From: Candidatus Omnitrophota bacterium
Lineage (GTDB): Bacteria; Omnitrophota; Omnitrophia; Omnitrophales; Aquincolibacteriaceae
Assembly: GCA_903884815.1 (NCBI GenBank)
Contig: CAISGE010000003.1
Span: 1-33,264 of the forward strand
Direction: 5' to 3'
Length of the DNA: 33,264 bases
Below, piece after piece: positions 1-9,607 of this stretch. The notes beneath the pieces are model-generated. The model did no database searches and was not told where the DNA came from. It saw nothing but the letters and a program-made list of their open reading frames with translations. Both the position numbers and the translations under genes were made by a program. The first letter of the stretch is position 1. Every line of letters starts with the position of its first letter.

Positions 1-261
1 CCTCTCCTGGAGACAAAATCCCGGCGCGTAGGTGGGGCGACATATCAGGTGCCGGTGAGCGTTGCTGAAGATCGTGGTTATTCCCTCGCACTTCGATGGA
101 TCCGCAGCTATTCTCGTGATCGCAAGGGCAAACCTATGCATGAGAAAGTGGCCCAGGAAATTATCGACGGTTATAACAAGACAGGCCCTTCTATCAAGAA
201 GCGGGAAGACATGCATAAGATGGCAGAAGCGAACAGAGCTTTTGCGCATTATCGCTGGTAG
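1..261 (+). CDS. rpsG: 30S ribosomal protein S7 (C-terminal part)
   Basis: Primary 16S rRNA-binding protein of the small-subunit head and nucleator of 3'-domain assembly. The window opens inside the gene: frame 1 reads [19 protein letters not shown] from the first base, the classic S7 signature ([20 protein letters not shown]), and continues through an Arg-rich helix and a C-terminus ending AHYRW before TAG at 259-261. About 86 codons are visible, so roughly the first 70 residues of a usual 156-residue protein lie upstream. It is followed after 51 nt by fusA, the normal str-operon order. Identification is secure; the start cannot be seen. Confidence 0.97.
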   Translation, partial: PLLETKSRRVGGATYQVPVSVAEDRGYSLALRWIRSYSRDRKGKPMHEKVAQEIIDGYNKTGPSIKKREDMHKMAEANRAFAHYRW

Positions 262-272
262 AAAATCAGTTT

Positions 273-299
273 TTGAATTCTTAGTCAATCGAATATAAA
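273..299 (+). promoter_or_regulatory. Candidate weak promoter before fusA
   Basis: The rpsG-fusA spacer is distinctly AT-rich compared with its surroundings. It holds TTGAAT (273-278), a 15-nt spacer and TATAAA (294-299), 13 nt before the fusA ATG. No Shine-Dalgarno sequence precedes that ATG. The short spacer makes this a weak match and co-transcription from rpsG is equally plausible. Confidence 0.3.
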
Positions 300-312
300 A
301 AACGGCAAGACA

Positions 313-2394
313 ATGGCAGACGATAAAAAAATTCATTTTCCGATCCACATGATCCGCAATATTGGCATTGCAGCCCATATTGATGCGGGAAAGACCACGA
401 CTTCCGAGCGCATCCTTTATTACACGGGACGCACTTATAAGATCGGCGAAGTTCACGAAGGCACCGCGGTCATGGATTGGATGGAGCAGGAACAAGAGCG
501 TGGCATCACCATCACGTCCGCTGCCACCACCTGTTTTTGGAAAGATTGCCGCATCAATCTGATTGATACCCCGGGACACGTGGACTTCACAATTGAAGTC
601 GAACGTTCGCTCCGCGTTTTGGACGGATGCGTCGCGGTCTTCGGCGCTGTGGAAGGCGTGGAGCCGCAATCCGAAACCGTGTGGCGTCAAGCGGATCGTT
701 ACAATGTGCCTCGTATTGCCTTCATAAACAAGATGGATCGTACGGGCGCTGAATTTGAAAAGAATGTTCAGCAAATGCGTGATCAGCTTGGCGCAAATGC
801 GGTACCGATCCAGATCCCGCTCGGCCTCGAAGAAAAACATAAGGGCATCATCGATTTGGTGGAGATGAAGGCTTATGTGTTTCATGATGAAAGCCTTGGC
901 GCGAAATTTGATATCGAGGAAATTCCGGCGGAATACGCAGATCAGGCCAAAAAGGCGCGTGAATTCATGATCGAGAAGGTTTCCGAATATGATGACGCGC
1001 TCATGCATAAATTTATCGAAGGGCAGGCGCCTACGATTAAAGAGATTAAGTCCGCGATCCGTAAGGGAACGATCAGCCTCAAGATGGCTCCTGTGATTGT
1101 TGGGTCGGCTCTCAAAAATAAAGGCGTACAGCAGCTTTTGGACGCTGTGGTGGATTATCTCCCTTCTCCTCTCGACATTCCTCCCGTTAAAGGAACTGAA
1201 CCCGGGACCGAAACTGAGATCACGAGAGAAGCGAACGATAAGGCACCGTTGGCCTGTTACGCGTTTAAGCTTGCAAGCGATAAGTTTGTGGGCACCCTGA
1301 CTTACATTCGCATTTATTCAGGAACGCTTTCTTCAAGTTCCTATATCCATAACGTCCGCACAGGCAAGACTGAACGTATTGGTCGCTTGCTTCTCATGCA
1401 TGCCAACAAACGTGAAGAGATCGATGAAGCCGGCGCGGGCAACATTGTTGCGGCGGTGGGGCTTAAAGAAGTAAAGACGGGCGACTCGCTTTGTGCTGAA
1501 AATGATCCGATCCTGCTTGAAACGATGTTTGTTCCGGAACCGGTTATCTGGATGGCGATCGAGCCGAAGACGAAGGCAGATCGCGACAAAATGTCGGATG
1601 CGCTTGGCAAGCTTGTGAACGAAGATCCCACCTTTCGCGTGAAGACGGACCAGGATACGGTTCAGACCCTGATTGGCGGAATGGGCGAGCTTCATTTGGA
1701 TATCAAAGTTGATATTATGAAGCGGGAATATGCTGTTCAGGTGAATGTCGGTAAACCCCAGGTAGCTTACAAGGAAACGATTCAGGCGACGGCCGAGGCC
1801 GAAGGAAAATTCATCAAGCAGACGGGCGGCCGTGGGCAGTATGGTCACTGTTATATCAAGATCGAGCCGCTTGCGCGCGGAACGGGCAATGAGTTTTTGG
1901 ATGAAGTCAAGGGGGGCACCATCCCACGCGAGTATATTCCTGCGGTCGAAGCGGGGGTCGAGGACGCTTGCGCTAACGGAGTGCTGGCGGGCTATCCCGT
2001 GACGGACGTTCGGGCTATCGTCTATGACGGCAGCTATCATGATGTTGACTCTTCAGAAATTGCGTTTAAAATGGCGGGAATTTTCGCCTTCAAAGAAGCG
2101 TTTAAGAGAGCGAAGCCTGTTCTCTTGGAGCCCATCATGTTCGTGGAAGTTTTGGTCCCCGAAGAATATATGGGCGATGTGATCGGCGATTTGAACTCCC
2201 GCCGTTGTGTCATTCAGGAGCTCACGAACAGGGGCCATCTTAAGGCTATCAAGGGGTTGGTTCCCTTGTCAGAGATGTTTGGTTACGCGACTTCGGTCCG
2301 TTCCTTGTCGCAGGGACGAGCGACTTACACGATGGAGCCGCACACTTATCAAGAAGTTCCAAAAATGGTCGCAGAAAAGATCATCGCAGGATAA
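313..2394 (+). CDS. fusA: Translation elongation factor G
   Basis: Ribosomal translocase GTPase that moves tRNA-mRNA after peptide transfer and helps recycle ribosomes. The 693-residue length is typical of full EF-G. GTPase motifs are all present: P-loop AHIDAGKTT (residues 21-29), switch [10 protein letters not shown]3 DTPGHVDF, G4 NKMD. Domain II follows, then the domain IV region (TGGRGQYGH and the segment around VEAGVEDA), and domain V with the [18 protein letters not shown] segment. The ATG at 313 gives the standard N-terminus ([10 protein letters not shown] then [14 protein letters not shown]). There is no recognisable Shine-Dalgarno. It sits between rpsG and rpsJ; tuf, which usually follows fusA, is absent here. 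Confidence 0.98.
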   Translation: MADDKKIHFPIHMIRNIGIAAHIDAGKTTTSERILYYTGRTYKIGEVHEGTAVMDWMEQEQERGITITSAATTCFWKDCRINLIDTPGHVDFTIEVERSLRVLDGCVAVFGAVEGVEPQSETVWRQADRYNVPRIAFINKMDRTGAEFEKNVQQMRDQLGANAVPIQIPLGLEEKHKGIIDLVEMKAYVFHDESLGAKFDIEEIPAEYADQAKKAREFMIEKVSEYDDALMHKFIEGQAPTIKEIKSAIRKGTISLKMAPVIVGSALKNKGVQQLLDAVVDYLPSPLDIPPVKGTEPGTETEITREANDKAPLACYAFKLASDKFVGTLTYIRIYSGTLSSSSYIHNVRTGKTERIGRLLLMHANKREEIDEAGAGNIVAAVGLKEVKTGDSLCAENDPILLETMFVPEPVIWMAIEPKTKADRDKMSDALGKLVNEDPTFRVKTDQDTVQTLIGGMGELHLDIKVDIMKREYAVQVNVGKPQVAYKETIQATAEAEGKFIKQTGGRGQYGHCYIKIEPLARGTGNEFLDEVKGGTIPREYIPAVEAGVEDACANGVLAGYPVTDVRAIVYDGSYHDVDSSEIAFKMAGIFAFKEAFKRAKPVLLEPIMFVEVLVPEEYMGDVIGDLNSRRCVIQELTNRGHLKAIKGLVPLSEMFGYATSVRSLSQGRATYTMEPHTYQEVPKMVAEKIIAG

Positions 2395-2397
2395 AAA

Positions 2398-2712
2398 ATG
2401 TCATCCTCTAGAGAAAAAATCAGAATCAAATTGAAAGCTTATGATCACCGCGTGCTGGATCAGTCGGTCCAGGAGATCGTAGGGACCGCGAAAAAGACTG
2501 GCGCTAAAGTCATCGGTCCTATTCCTCTTCCGACGCATATCTGGAAAACGACCGTGCTCCGCGGGCCGCATATCGATAAAAAAGCCAGAGATCAGTTTGA
2601 GATCCGTACGCACAAACGTCTTATTGAACTTGAAGATCCCACTTCACGCACCGTGGACGCGCTGATGAAGCTCGACCTCCCGGCAGGCGTGGATGTGGAA
2701 ATCAAACTGTAA
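2398..2712 (+). CDS. rpsJ: 30S ribosomal protein S10
   Basis: Small-subunit head protein that also serves as NusE, a partner of NusB and NusG in antitermination. The 104 residues show the S10 core: [16 protein letters not shown] at the start, GPIPLPT, and the conserved [14 protein letters not shown] segment. The gene begins 3 nt after the fusA stop, so it is translationally close-coupled to fusA and opens the S10 gene set without a gap large enough for tuf or a strong promoter. Confidence 0.98.
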   Translation: MSSSREKIRIKLKAYDHRVLDQSVQEIVGTAKKTGAKVIGPIPLPTHIWKTTVLRGPHIDKKARDQFEIRTHKRLIELEDPTSRTVDALMKLDLPAGVDVEIKL

Positions 2713-2723
2713 AAGAGAAAATT

Positions 2724-3443
2724 ATGATCGGTTTGTTAGGTAAAAAAGTAGGAATGTCCCAGATCTTTGACGCGGAAGGGCAGCAGATCCCCGTGACCGT
2801 TCTTGAGGTGGGTCCGTGCTATGTGACGGCGCTTCGTACCAAGGAAAAAAATGGGTATCTCGGCGTGCAGATCGGATTTGACGCGGTCAAGGAAAAGCGG
2901 CTTAACAAGGCCAAGCTCGGAATCCTCAAGAAAGCGAATGTTCCGGTGGTGAATTTCCTCAGGGAGATCCGCACGGAAGATATCGCGAACCTGGAAGTCG
3001 GAAGCGAGCTTCGCGCTGAGAACTTTGCGGCCGGCGAGTTTGTGGATATCCGGGGCGTGTCGATTGGCAAAGGTTTTCAAGGCGTCGTCAAGAAGCTTAA
3101 TTATAAAGGCGGCGCGAGCTCAAGCCATGGATCGATGTTCGGTCGCGTGCCGGGATCCATTGGATCGAAGGCCGGTGGCGTGGGTTGCCGTAAGAAGGTT
3201 CGTAAGGGCAAAGGGCTTCCTGGTCACATGGGTGACGAAAAGATCTGTATTCATAACCTGAAGGTCATGAAAGTGGATTCGGAGAAGAACCTTATTGTTC
3301 TGAAGGGCAGTGTCCCCGGAGCCGAAGGCGGTTATTTGATCATCGAGAGTTCTTTGAAGCGCGGCACCAAGAATGGTTGGAAAGTACGGAATAGCAAGCA
3401 GGAGTCCCCGAAGGAAAGCTCCTCGGAAACTTCCAAAGCTTAA
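2724..3443 (+). CDS. rplC: 50S ribosomal protein L3
   Basis: 23S rRNA-binding protein that nucleates large-subunit assembly near the peptidyl transferase centre. The N-terminus [16 protein letters not shown] and the loop [15 protein letters not shown], followed by [14 protein letters not shown] and the [10 protein letters not shown] signature, are diagnostic. At 239 residues it is about 25 longer than common bacterial L3: the last residues form a Ser/Glu/Lys-rich tail ([15 protein letters not shown]) that looks disordered. The start at 2724 is preceded by AAAGAGAAAATT rather than a strong Shine-Dalgarno. Confidence 0.97.
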   Translation: MIGLLGKKVGMSQIFDAEGQQIPVTVLEVGPCYVTALRTKEKNGYLGVQIGFDAVKEKRLNKAKLGILKKANVPVVNFLREIRTEDIANLEVGSELRAENFAAGEFVDIRGVSIGKGFQGVVKKLNYKGGASSSHGSMFGRVPGSIGSKAGGVGCRKKVRKGKGLPGHMGDEKICIHNLKVMKVDSEKNLIVLKGSVPGAEGGYLIIESSLKRGTKNGWKVRNSKQESPKESSSETSKA

Positions 3444-3462
3444 AATCCTTAAGATGAAATCG

Positions 3463-3479
3463 GATCCCCAGAAGGGGTC
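3463..3479 (+). promoter_or_regulatory. Small hairpin in rplC-rplD spacer
   Basis: The 54-nt gap between rplC and rplD contains CCCC-AGAA-GGGG (3466-3477), flanked by an extra A-T and G-C pair across a one-base bulge. It lies about 20 nt before the rplD start and is followed by GAAAGAAAGG, a plausible ribosome-binding site. It could tune rplD translation or mRNA processing; there is no U-tract, so it is not a classical terminator. Confidence 0.35.
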
Positions 3480-3497
3480 GAAAGAAAGGTACATACG

Positions 3498-4154
3498 ATG
3501 AAGGTGCTTCTTTACTCAAAAGAGGGTAAGAAGAAACAAGAGGTGGTGCTGAATCCCGAGATTTTCGGGGTGCGGATCAATGACCGCCTTTTGGAGCTAG
3601 TGCGGAATGCTTATTCCGGGAATCTCCGTAAGGGGACCGTGGATACCAAGATGCGCGGCGAAGTCCGTGGCGGTGGTAAGAAGCCTTGGAAACAAAAGGG
3701 AACAGGCCGGGCGCGTGCGGGTTCCAGCCGTTCACCGATCTGGCGCGGTGGCGGCACGGTGTTTGGTCCGCATCAAAGGGATTATACGGTCAATCTTTCC
3801 AAGTCGATCCGTAATCTGGCGCTTCGCGTGATGCTCAGCAAGCGTGCCGGAGAGAAAAATCTGATATTGCTTGAAGGGATCAGTTTTGAGACCCCCAAGT
3901 CCAAGGAGTTCGCCGCGGTTCTGAAGGCGTTGCCGGTTTTGAAAAAGCGGATCATCTATGTGGTCAAGGAAATGACGCCCAATCTCAAGCGCGCGTGCCG
4001 TAACTTCCGTGAAAAGATCGAAGTTAAGCCGGCCGCGGAATTCAGCGCCTACGATGTCATGCAGCGCGAAAAACTTGTGATCGATGAAGCGGCGATCGAG
4101 CTGATTGAGAAGCGTTTGGCGGTAACGGCGAAGGAGAAATCGAATGAAAATTAA
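3498..4154 (+). CDS. rplD: 50S ribosomal protein L4
   Basis: Large-subunit protein whose long internal loop lines the peptide exit tunnel; in enterobacteria it also represses its own operon. The tunnel loop is recognisable as GEVRGGGKKPWKQKGTGRAR followed by AGSSRSPIWRGGGTVFGP. The 218 residues match the family. The 3' end overlaps rplW by 11 nt, indicating translational coupling. The start follows a purine-rich AAAGAAAGG. Whether L4-mediated feedback exists in this organism cannot be told. Confidence 0.97.
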   Translation: MKVLLYSKEGKKKQEVVLNPEIFGVRINDRLLELVRNAYSGNLRKGTVDTKMRGEVRGGGKKPWKQKGTGRARAGSSRSPIWRGGGTVFGPHQRDYTVNLSKSIRNLALRVMLSKRAGEKNLILLEGISFETPKSKEFAAVLKALPVLKKRIIYVVKEMTPNLKRACRNFREKIEVKPAAEFSAYDVMQREKLVIDEAAIELIEKRLAVTAKEKSNEN

Positions 4155-4434
4155 TATTTATGACATTGTGATGGAGCCGCTTATTACCGAGAAGCTCGCG
4201 AAGGCCACGGAAGCCTCCTGTCAGTACGGATTCCGGGTTCATCCTGAAGCCAACAAGAAAGAAGTTAAAGCGGCTGTCGAGAAGATTTTTAATGTTCATG
4301 TTGAGAAAGTGAATACGATGAATGTTTCCGGAAAGTGGCGTCGCGTGCGCTACGTCGCCGGACAAACGGCCGCCTGGAAAAAAGCGATCGTGACCTTGAA
4401 AAAGGGCGAAAAGATCGATCTGACGAAGAATTAA
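4144..4434 (+). CDS. rplW: 50S ribosomal protein L23
   Basis: Binds 23S rRNA at the tunnel exit and docks trigger factor and SRP. The 96 residues begin MKINIYDIVMEPLITEKL, with the family's PxITEK motif, continue with VEKIFNVHVEKVNTMNV, and end in the Lys-rich AIVTLKKGEKID strand. The ATG at 4144 sits inside the end of rplD (11-nt overlap) with GGAGAAATCGAATG as ribosome-binding context. Order rplD-rplW-rplB is standard. Confidence 0.97.
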   Translation: MKINIYDIVMEPLITEKLAKATEASCQYGFRVHPEANKKEVKAAVEKIFNVHVEKVNTMNVSGKWRRVRYVAGQTAAWKKAIVTLKKGEKIDLTKN

Positions 4435-4452
4435 AGGAAAAGAAAAGGATCT

Positions 4453-5280
4453 ATGGGACTCATAAAATTCAAGCCAACGACGCCGACACGAAGATACGGG
4501 AATGTTTCCGATTTTGCGGAAATTACCACGGATAAGCCCTACAAGCCTTTGACCTACATCAAGAAAGGCTCCGGCGGACGCAACAACCATGGTCATATCA
4601 CTTCCCGGCGTATCGGAGGGGGCCACAAGCGTCGTATTCGTCTTATCGATTTTAGAAGGAATCGCATCGGTGTCGAAGCGACAATTCTCTCGGTAGAATA
4701 TGATCCGAACCGGAGTGCCCGAATTTCCCTCGTTCAGTACACGGACGGACTCAAGAGCTACATTCTTTGTCCGGACGGTTTGAAAGTCGGCGATAAGGTT
4801 GTCAGTGGACCGGATGTTGAAGTGAGGGTGGGAAACCATCTTCCTCTAGAGAAGATTCCGGAAGGTTCCATGATCCACAATATCGAGTTGCGTCCCGGTT
4901 TGGGCGGCAAGTTGGCGCGTGCGGGCGGTGTGGTCGCCCAGGTTCTCGCGAAAGAAAACAATATGGCCCATATCAAGCTCCCCTCGGGGGAAGTCAGGCT
5001 TGTGCCGGCAAAGTCCTACGCCACGGTCGGTCAGTGTTCGAACATCGATCACGAAAACATCGTTCTCGGAAAAGCGGGCCGCGCCCGATGGCTGGGACGT
5101 CGTCCCGTGTCGCGTGGTGTTGCCCGTAATCCAGTGGACCATCCTCTCGGCGGCGGTGAAGGTAAGTCGAAGGGCGGCAACCATCCGCAAAGTCCGACCG
5201 GTGTCAAGTCCAAGGGCTTTAAGACTCGCAAACGCTATAAAGCATCGAACAAGTACATCGTGAAGGATCGCAGAAAATGA
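4453..5280 (+). CDS. rplB: 50S ribosomal protein L2
   Basis: Highly conserved 23S rRNA-binding protein needed for subunit association and peptidyl transferase integrity. The 275-residue sequence has the N-terminal [11 protein letters not shown], the [22 protein letters not shown]-binding stretch, and the C-terminal [17 protein letters not shown] loop, here [19 protein letters not shown]. The start is preceded by AGGAAAAGAAAAGGATCT. It ends in the ATGA overlap that starts rpsS. Confidence 0.98.
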   Translation: MGLIKFKPTTPTRRYGNVSDFAEITTDKPYKPLTYIKKGSGGRNNHGHITSRRIGGGHKRRIRLIDFRRNRIGVEATILSVEYDPNRSARISLVQYTDGLKSYILCPDGLKVGDKVVSGPDVEVRVGNHLPLEKIPEGSMIHNIELRPGLGGKLARAGGVVAQVLAKENNMAHIKLPSGEVRLVPAKSYATVGQCSNIDHENIVLGKAGRARWLGRRPVSRGVARNPVDHPLGGGEGKSKGGNHPQSPTGVKSKGFKTRKRYKASNKYIVKDRRK

Positions 5281-5576
5281 GCCGTTCATCAAAAAAAGGC
5301 GTTTACGTTGACGACAGGCTATTAGGTAAGGTCCAGGTCGCCAATCAGAAAAAAGATCGCCGTCCGATCAAGACCTGGTCGCGACGCTCAACGATCACGC
5401 CGGAGTTCGTCGGGGTGACGCTCGCGGTCCATAATGGAAGAATTTTTCAGAACGTATTCGTCACCGAGAATATGGTGGGACATAAGGTCGGAGAATTCTC
5501 TCCTACCCGCACATTTAGAAAACATAGCGCTTCGGGCGACAAGGCGAAAGCCCTTGCCGAAGGCTCGAAGACCTGA
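5277..5576 (+). CDS. rpsS: 30S ribosomal protein S19
   Basis: Head protein that forms a complex with S13 and contacts the A-site finger of the large subunit. The 99 residues show the core [20 protein letters not shown], then [16 protein letters not shown], both signatures of S19. The start codon overlaps the rplB stop (ATGA, 5277-5280), so it probably depends on translation of rplB. The C-terminus carries a short basic/acidic tail. Confidence 0.97.
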   Translation: MSRSSKKGVYVDDRLLGKVQVANQKKDRRPIKTWSRRSTITPEFVGVTLAVHNGRIFQNVFVTENMVGHKVGEFSPTRTFRKHSASGDKAKALAEGSKT

Positions 5577-5591
5577 TCCTAAGAGAGAGTC

Positions 5592-6041
5592 ATGGCTAAA
5601 GAAGATAAAAAATTAAAGACAGAATTCGTACCGTCGCCGCGTAAAGTGAAGGCGATCACCAAGCATTTGAGGATCGCCCCGAGAAAAATGCGGATCGTGG
5701 TCGATACGATCAAGCGTGAAATGGCCCTCGAGGCCATCGGGATCCTTCAGCTCTTGAAAAAGAAGGGCGCAAAGCTCGCCTTCAAGACTTTGAATAGCGC
5801 AATCGCGAACGCCAAGAATCTCGGGCTTAATGAAAATCGTCTTTATGTCTCGGACGTTCGGGCTGACGGCGGACCCGTTTTCAAGCGCTTTCTTACCCGT
5901 TCCATGGGGCGTGCGGATAAGCTTCTGAAAAGGACCACGCATTTGACCATCGAGGTACGTGAAGGGTTTAAGGTTTGGGGCGGAAGAATGCCGGAAGACG
6001 CGAAAGCAAAGACCAAGAAAAAAACCGCGGTAGCGGCTTAA
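5592..6041 (+). CDS. rplV: 50S ribosomal protein L22
   Basis: Lines the exit tunnel with L4 and contacts all 23S domains. The core AITKHLRIAPRKMRIVVDTI, then LNSAIANAKNLGLNENRLYVSD in pieces, matches L22. At 149 residues it is longer than the usual 110-115: there are about 20 extra N-terminal residues (Lys-rich) and a C-terminal tail DAKAKTKKKTAVAA. The gene starts 15 nt after rpsS with AAGAGAGAGTC upstream. The tail style is shared with several neighbouring ribosomal proteins here. Confidence 0.96.
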   Translation: MAKEDKKLKTEFVPSPRKVKAITKHLRIAPRKMRIVVDTIKREMALEAIGILQLLKKKGAKLAFKTLNSAIANAKNLGLNENRLYVSDVRADGGPVFKRFLTRSMGRADKLLKRTTHLTIEVREGFKVWGGRMPEDAKAKTKKKTAVAA

Positions 6042-6065
6042 AGAACGAAGCACAAGGAGGGTATT

Positions 6066-6851
6066 TTGGGTCAGAAAGTTCATCCTTACGGTTTGCGGCT
6101 TGGATACATCAAGCCTTGGAAAGCGCGCTGGTTCGCCAAGCGGGATGCAGGTCCGATCCTCATGGAGGATCTTAAGATTCGGGCGTATTTGAAAAAGAAA
6201 CTGGCCATTGCCGGGATTTCGTCGATCGAGATCGATCGGGCGTCGAATCGCTTGCGGCTTCGTATTTATGCGGCAAAACCCGGCGTGATCATCGGGCGTC
6301 GCGGACAAGAGATCGATAAGATCAAGGAAGATCTCGCGGCGTTGACCAAGAATGAAGTCTTTTTGGACATCAAAGAAGTCAAGATGCCTCAGATCGATGC
6401 CCAGCTTGTGGCGGAGAACATCGTCCTGCAGCTTGAAAAGCGTATCGGTTTTCGCCGGGCGATGAAGAAGTCCATACAGCTCGCGATGCAAAAGGGAGCT
6501 TTGGGGATCAAGGTCCAGTGTAAGGGGCGTTTGGGCGGAGCCGAGATCGCCCGTGAAGAGAAATATCATGAAGGCAAAGTTCCGCTCAGCACTTTTCGCG
6601 CGGATATCGATTACGGGTTCGCCGAAGCTTTCACCACTTACGGGACCATCGGTTGCAAGACGTGGATCTATAAGGGGGATGTTCTTGTGAAAAAAGAGCA
6701 GGAAGCCCAGAAGCTTGAGTTCGAAAAGAAGTTCAAAGTCGTGGAAGAAGAGATTCAGAAAACAAGCGCTACGGATGCGGAAAAGCCCGCGGCCGAAGCC
6801 CCGCAAACAAGCGGGACAGAGGAGAATTCGAGCAATGCCCCTACAGCCTAA
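6066..6851 (+). CDS. rpsC: 30S ribosomal protein S3
   Basis: Head protein at the mRNA entry channel with helicase-assisting activity. A TTG start at 6066 is chosen because a strong AAGGAGG (6054-6060) lies 5 nt upstream and the protein then begins [16 protein letters not shown], the S3 signature. The KH domain has [15 protein letters not shown] (GxxG loop). The C-terminal domain shows [13 protein letters not shown], and the protein then carries a roughly 40-residue Glu/Ala/Thr-rich tail, giving 261 residues. Its last 17 nt overlap the start of rplP. Confidence 0.97.
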   Translation: MGQKVHPYGLRLGYIKPWKARWFAKRDAGPILMEDLKIRAYLKKKLAIAGISSIEIDRASNRLRLRIYAAKPGVIIGRRGQEIDKIKEDLAALTKNEVFLDIKEVKMPQIDAQLVAENIVLQLEKRIGFRRAMKKSIQLAMQKGALGIKVQCKGRLGGAEIAREEKYHEGKVPLSTFRADIDYGFAEAFTTYGTIGCKTWIYKGDVLVKKEQEAQKLEFEKKFKVVEEEIQKTSATDAEKPAAEAPQTSGTEENSSNAPTA

Positions 6852-7254
6852 GAGGGTTAAATTTCGTAAGCATCAGCGCGGTTGGATGCGCGGCGTTGCT
6901 ACCCGTGGTAGCAGCTTATCTTTCGGGGAATTTGGTTTGAAAGCTCTTTCCTGCGCATGGTTGACCGGGGTGCAGATTGAGGCGGCGCGCGTTGCTCTGA
7001 CGCGTCACGTCAAGCGCGGCGGGAAGATCTGGTTGCGAGTGTTTCCCGACAAATCGGTTTCAAAGAAACCGGCCGAAACCCGCATGGGTAAGGGGAAAGC
7101 AGCTCCTTCGCATTACGTGGCGGTGGTAAAGCCCGGGAAGATCCTGTTTGAAATGGGGGGCGTTCCGGAAGAGATGGCGCGTTCGGCCATGAGACTTTGC
7201 GCTCACAAGATCCCGTTCCGCACAAAATTCGTGAAACGCGAGGTAACGGTTTAA
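6835..7254 (+). CDS. rplP: 50S ribosomal protein L16
   Basis: Late-assembling large-subunit protein near the A-site tRNA. The ATG at 6835 gives [16 protein letters not shown], the canonical N-terminus, and 139 residues, the usual length; a longer reading from 6715 is only the other frame of the rpsC tail. Motifs: FGEFGLKAL, the basic region [49 protein letters not shown] upstream lies inside the end of rpsC, with which it overlaps by 17 nt. Confidence 0.97.
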   Translation: MPLQPKRVKFRKHQRGWMRGVATRGSSLSFGEFGLKALSCAWLTGVQIEAARVALTRHVKRGGKIWLRVFPDKSVSKKPAETRMGKGKAAPSHYVAVVKPGKILFEMGGVPEEMARSAMRLCAHKIPFRTKFVKREVTV

Positions 7255-7255
7255 T

Positions 7256-7462
7256 ATGTTGAAAATGGCCGAAATTAAAGATCTCAGCACGGAAGAATTG
7301 AACGAAAAGGTCAACGCTCTTAAAAAAGATCTGATGCTACTAAGGTTTCAGCACAAGACCGGTAAACTCGAGCGCCATTCTGCGATGAAGGAAGTAAAGC
7401 ACGATATCGCGCGCGTCAAGACCGTTATTAATGCAAAGAAAAGGGGCGAGAAAAAGTCATGA
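7256..7462 (+). CDS. rpmC: 50S ribosomal protein L29
   Basis: Small helical protein next to L23 at the tunnel exit. It is 68 residues with the two-helix pattern IKDLSTEELNEKVNALKKDL, then LMLLRFQHKTGKLE (LRFQ is the family hallmark). Starts at 7256 and at 7265 (MAEIKDL) are both possible; the first lies one base after the rplP stop. The 3' end overlaps rpsQ by 4 nt. Confidence 0.95.
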   Translation: MLKMAEIKDLSTEELNEKVNALKKDLMLLRFQHKTGKLERHSAMKEVKHDIARVKTVINAKKRGEKKS

Positions 7463-7722
7463 CCGAGACCGGACCTGAAATCCAGGGGAAGCGCGTGCTG
7501 GAAGGCGAAGTGGTGAGTTCGAAGATGAACAAGACCATCATCGTGCTTGTGACGCGCCAGCTGAAGCATCCCAAATTCAACAAGATCATCAAGCGTCACA
7601 TCAAGTATTCAGCGCATGACGAAAAGAATGAGGCGAAGGAAGGGAATCGCGTGCAGCTTGTCGAAACGCGGCCGATCTCCAAGACCAAGCGTTGGCGCCT
7701 CGTCAAGGTGATAAAATCATGA
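7459..7722 (+). CDS. rpsQ: 30S ribosomal protein S17
   Basis: Primary binder of the 16S 5' domain. The 87 residues contain [18 protein letters not shown], then [19 protein letters not shown] and [18 protein letters not shown], all S17 signatures. Start and stop overlap the neighbours by ATGA on both sides (rpmC and rplN), the tightest coupling in the operon. Confidence 0.97.
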   Translation: MTETGPEIQGKRVLEGEVVSSKMNKTIIVLVTRQLKHPKFNKIIKRHIKYSAHDEKNEAKEGNRVQLVETRPISKTKRWRLVKVIKS

Positions 7723-8087
7723 TCCAGATGCGAAGTGTTCTCGAGATCGCGGACAATAGTGGCGCGAAGAAAGCTGCGATGATCGGCGTGATTGGCCGTC
7801 ATAGCAAGCGTTCCGCCCAAGTAGGTGATATTATCACCGCTTCCGTCAAAGAAGCGCTTCCGAGTGGCGCCGTCAAAAAAGGCGAGGTCGTAAGAGCGGT
7901 GGTCGTAAGGACGAAGTCTCCGATCCGCCGCAACGACGGTTCGTCCGTAAAGTTTTCATCGAACGCGATCGTGCTGATCGACAATCAAAAGAATCCGCGC
8001 GGAACCCGTATTTTTGGCCCTGTGGCCCGCGAACTTCGTGATTGTGACTTTTCCAAGATTATCTCACTCGCGCCGGAGGTCGTTTAG
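7719..8087 (+). CDS. rplN: 50S ribosomal protein L14
   Basis: Large-subunit protein at the intersubunit interface. The ATG at 7719, overlapping the rpsQ stop, gives [19 protein letters not shown] and exactly 122 residues, the standard length; the extra upstream codons in the same frame lie within rpsQ and are rejected. Further motifs are [20 protein letters not shown] and [13 protein letters not shown]. It opens the spc gene set. Confidence 0.97.
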   Translation: MIQMRSVLEIADNSGAKKAAMIGVIGRHSKRSAQVGDIITASVKEALPSGAVKKGEVVRAVVVRTKSPIRRNDGSSVKFSSNAIVLIDNQKNPRGTRIFGPVARELRDCDFSKIISLAPEVV

Positions 8088-8089
8088 CC

Positions 8090-8398
8090 ATGAAGATACG
8101 AAAAGGCGATGAAGTGATCGTAATCAAGGGGAAGGATAGCGGCAAAAAAGGTCGTGTGATGCGCGCGTTCCCTAAGGAAGGCATGCTTCTGATCGAGAAG
8201 ATCAACTACCGTACGTGCTATTTGCGCAAGAGCCAGGAAAATCCCAAGGGTGGGATCACCAAGATGGAAGGGAAACTTCACGCCTCCAATGTGAAGCTTG
8301 TTTGCCCTCGCAGCGGGAAGCCGTCTCGCGTCGGGTACACGATCCTCGCGGATGGAACCAAGCACCGTATCGTTAAAGCGTCAGGTGAGGTTTTATAA
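8090..8398 (+). CDS. rplX: 50S ribosomal protein L24
   Basis: Early assembly initiator with a KOW fold. It has 102 residues: [20 protein letters not shown] is the KOW motif, then [21 protein letters not shown] and a Lys/Arg-rich end. It starts 2 nt after rplN, whose last codons (CGGAGG) supply the Shine-Dalgarno sequence. Confidence 0.97.
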   Translation: MKIRKGDEVIVIKGKDSGKKGRVMRAFPKEGMLLIEKINYRTCYLRKSQENPKGGITKMEGKLHASNVKLVCPRSGKPSRVGYTILADGTKHRIVKASGEVL

Positions 8399-8402
8399 TA
8401 TT

Positions 8403-8963
8403 ATGAACCAGAAAGTCAATTCGTTGCCCAGATTGCTTGAAAAGTACCGCACCGAGGTTGTTCCGGTGATGCAAGCGGAATTCGGCTATAAGAATCCGAT
8501 GCAGGCTCCCAGAATGGAAAAGATCGTGGTGAATATGGGTGTGAAGGAAGGCCAGGAAGATATCAAGATTCTGGATCAGCTCGCGATCGAGCTCTCACGG
8601 ATCGTTGGGCAGAAGCCGGTTGTGACGCGCGCGAAAAAATCGATTTCGGCTTTTAAGCTTCGCGAAGGATCGCCCATCGGGTTGAAAGTGACGCTCCGCA
8701 GGCACCGGATGTATGAGTTCATGGACCGACTTTTTAATTTTGCGATGCCCCGCATTCGCGACTTTCGCGGCTTCTTGGACAAGAGTTTTGATCAGCGCGG
8801 AAATTATACCCTCGGCCTCACGGAACAGACGATCTTCGCTGAGGTGGAGTTCGAGAAGATGAAGAAGACCCAGGGCATGGACATCACGTTCGTGACCACG
8901 GCTGAGAACAGCAAAGAAGGCAAGAGACTTCTTGAGCTCTTAGGCTTTCCTTTCAGGAAATAA
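8403..8963 (+). CDS. rplE: 50S ribosomal protein L5
   Basis: Binds 5S rRNA and contacts P-site tRNA. The ATG at 8403, 4 nt after rplX, gives [20 protein letters not shown] and 186 residues; a longer reading into rplX is rejected. Motifs: [53 protein letters not shown] and the C-terminal [16 protein letters not shown] before the start provides a weak Shine-Dalgarno. Confidence 0.97.
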   Translation: MNQKVNSLPRLLEKYRTEVVPVMQAEFGYKNPMQAPRMEKIVVNMGVKEGQEDIKILDQLAIELSRIVGQKPVVTRAKKSISAFKLREGSPIGLKVTLRRHRMYEFMDRLFNFAMPRIRDFRGFLDKSFDQRGNYTLGLTEQTIFAEVEFEKMKKTQGMDITFVTTAENSKEGKRLLELLGFPFRK

Positions 8964-8973
8964 GGGATTTCAA

Positions 8974-9159
8974 ATGGCAAAGACTTGTTTGATCATTAAG
9001 CAGAGATTGGAACCAAAGTTCAAGGTCAGAAAATACAACCGCTGCCAGCGTTGCGGGCGTCCTCGTGGCTATATCCGGAAATTCTCTATCTGCCGTATCT
9101 GTTTCCGGGAATTGGCCAATACGGGTATGTTGCCTGGCGTGGTCAAATCCAGCTGGTAA
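8974..9159 (+). CDS. rpsN: 30S ribosomal protein S14, zinc-binding (type Z) form
   Basis: Head protein needed late in small-subunit assembly. At 61 residues this is the short type Z form: C24-x2-C27 and C40-x2-C43 form the zinc ribbon within [20 protein letters not shown]. No zinc-independent paralogue is seen in the window. It lies in the standard spc position between rplE and rpsH. Confidence 0.97.
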   Translation: MAKTCLIIKQRLEPKFKVRKYNRCQRCGRPRGYIRKFSICRICFRELANTGMLPGVVKSSW

Positions 9160-9178
9160 GCTGGGAGGAAAGGTTTTC

Positions 9179-9580
9179 ATGTCGCGTTACGATTTTATCG
9201 GAGATTTTTTGACATCGATTCGCAATGCCGCCAAGGCGAACAAGGAGAAAGTGACCGCTCCCGCTTCGGTGATCACGGTTCGCATCGCGGAACTTTTGAA
9301 GCAAGAAGGTTTTGTGGACAATGTGAAGCCCTTCAATGATGGGAACAAGAACTTTGTCCGTATCCATCTGAAGTATCTTCCGGGGGGAAAGAAATCGGCC
9401 ATTCAGGGGCTGAAACGTATGTCGACCCCGGGGTTACGCCGTTATGTTGGATATCAGGAGATCCCGAAAGTCCTTGGTGGATTTGGGATCGCGATCCTTT
9501 CGACGCCCAAGGGCGTGATGACTGGGAAACAAGCCCGTGAGGCGAAGGCCGGCGGCGAAATTCTTTGTACGGTCTGGTAG
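9179..9580 (+). CDS. rpsH: 30S ribosomal protein S8
   Basis: Central-domain 16S rRNA binder and, in enterobacteria, translational repressor of the spc operon. The ATG at 9179 (after GGGAGGAAAGG) gives MSRYDFIGDFLTSIRNA and 133 residues. The C-terminal motif LSTPKGVMTGKQAREAKAGG ending LCTVW is diagnostic. In-frame codons upstream belong to rpsN's region and are not used. Confidence 0.97.
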   Translation: MSRYDFIGDFLTSIRNAAKANKEKVTAPASVITVRIAELLKQEGFVDNVKPFNDGNKNFVRIHLKYLPGGKKSAIQGLKRMSTPGLRRYVGYQEIPKVLGGFGIAILSTPKGVMTGKQAREAKAGGEILCTVW

Positions 9581-9607
9581 AAACCTTAAGAGAGAATAAA
9601 GGGAATT

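Noticed and set aside
1333..2040. A 235-codon open frame on the minus strand inside fusA
   Set aside because: It is a shadow of the highly conserved fusA frame, has no ribosome-binding site and no recognisable protein motif.
5613..6806. A 397-codon minus-strand open frame across rplV and rpsC
   Set aside because: It runs antisense to two certain ribosomal protein genes and only reflects codon bias; no family resemblance.
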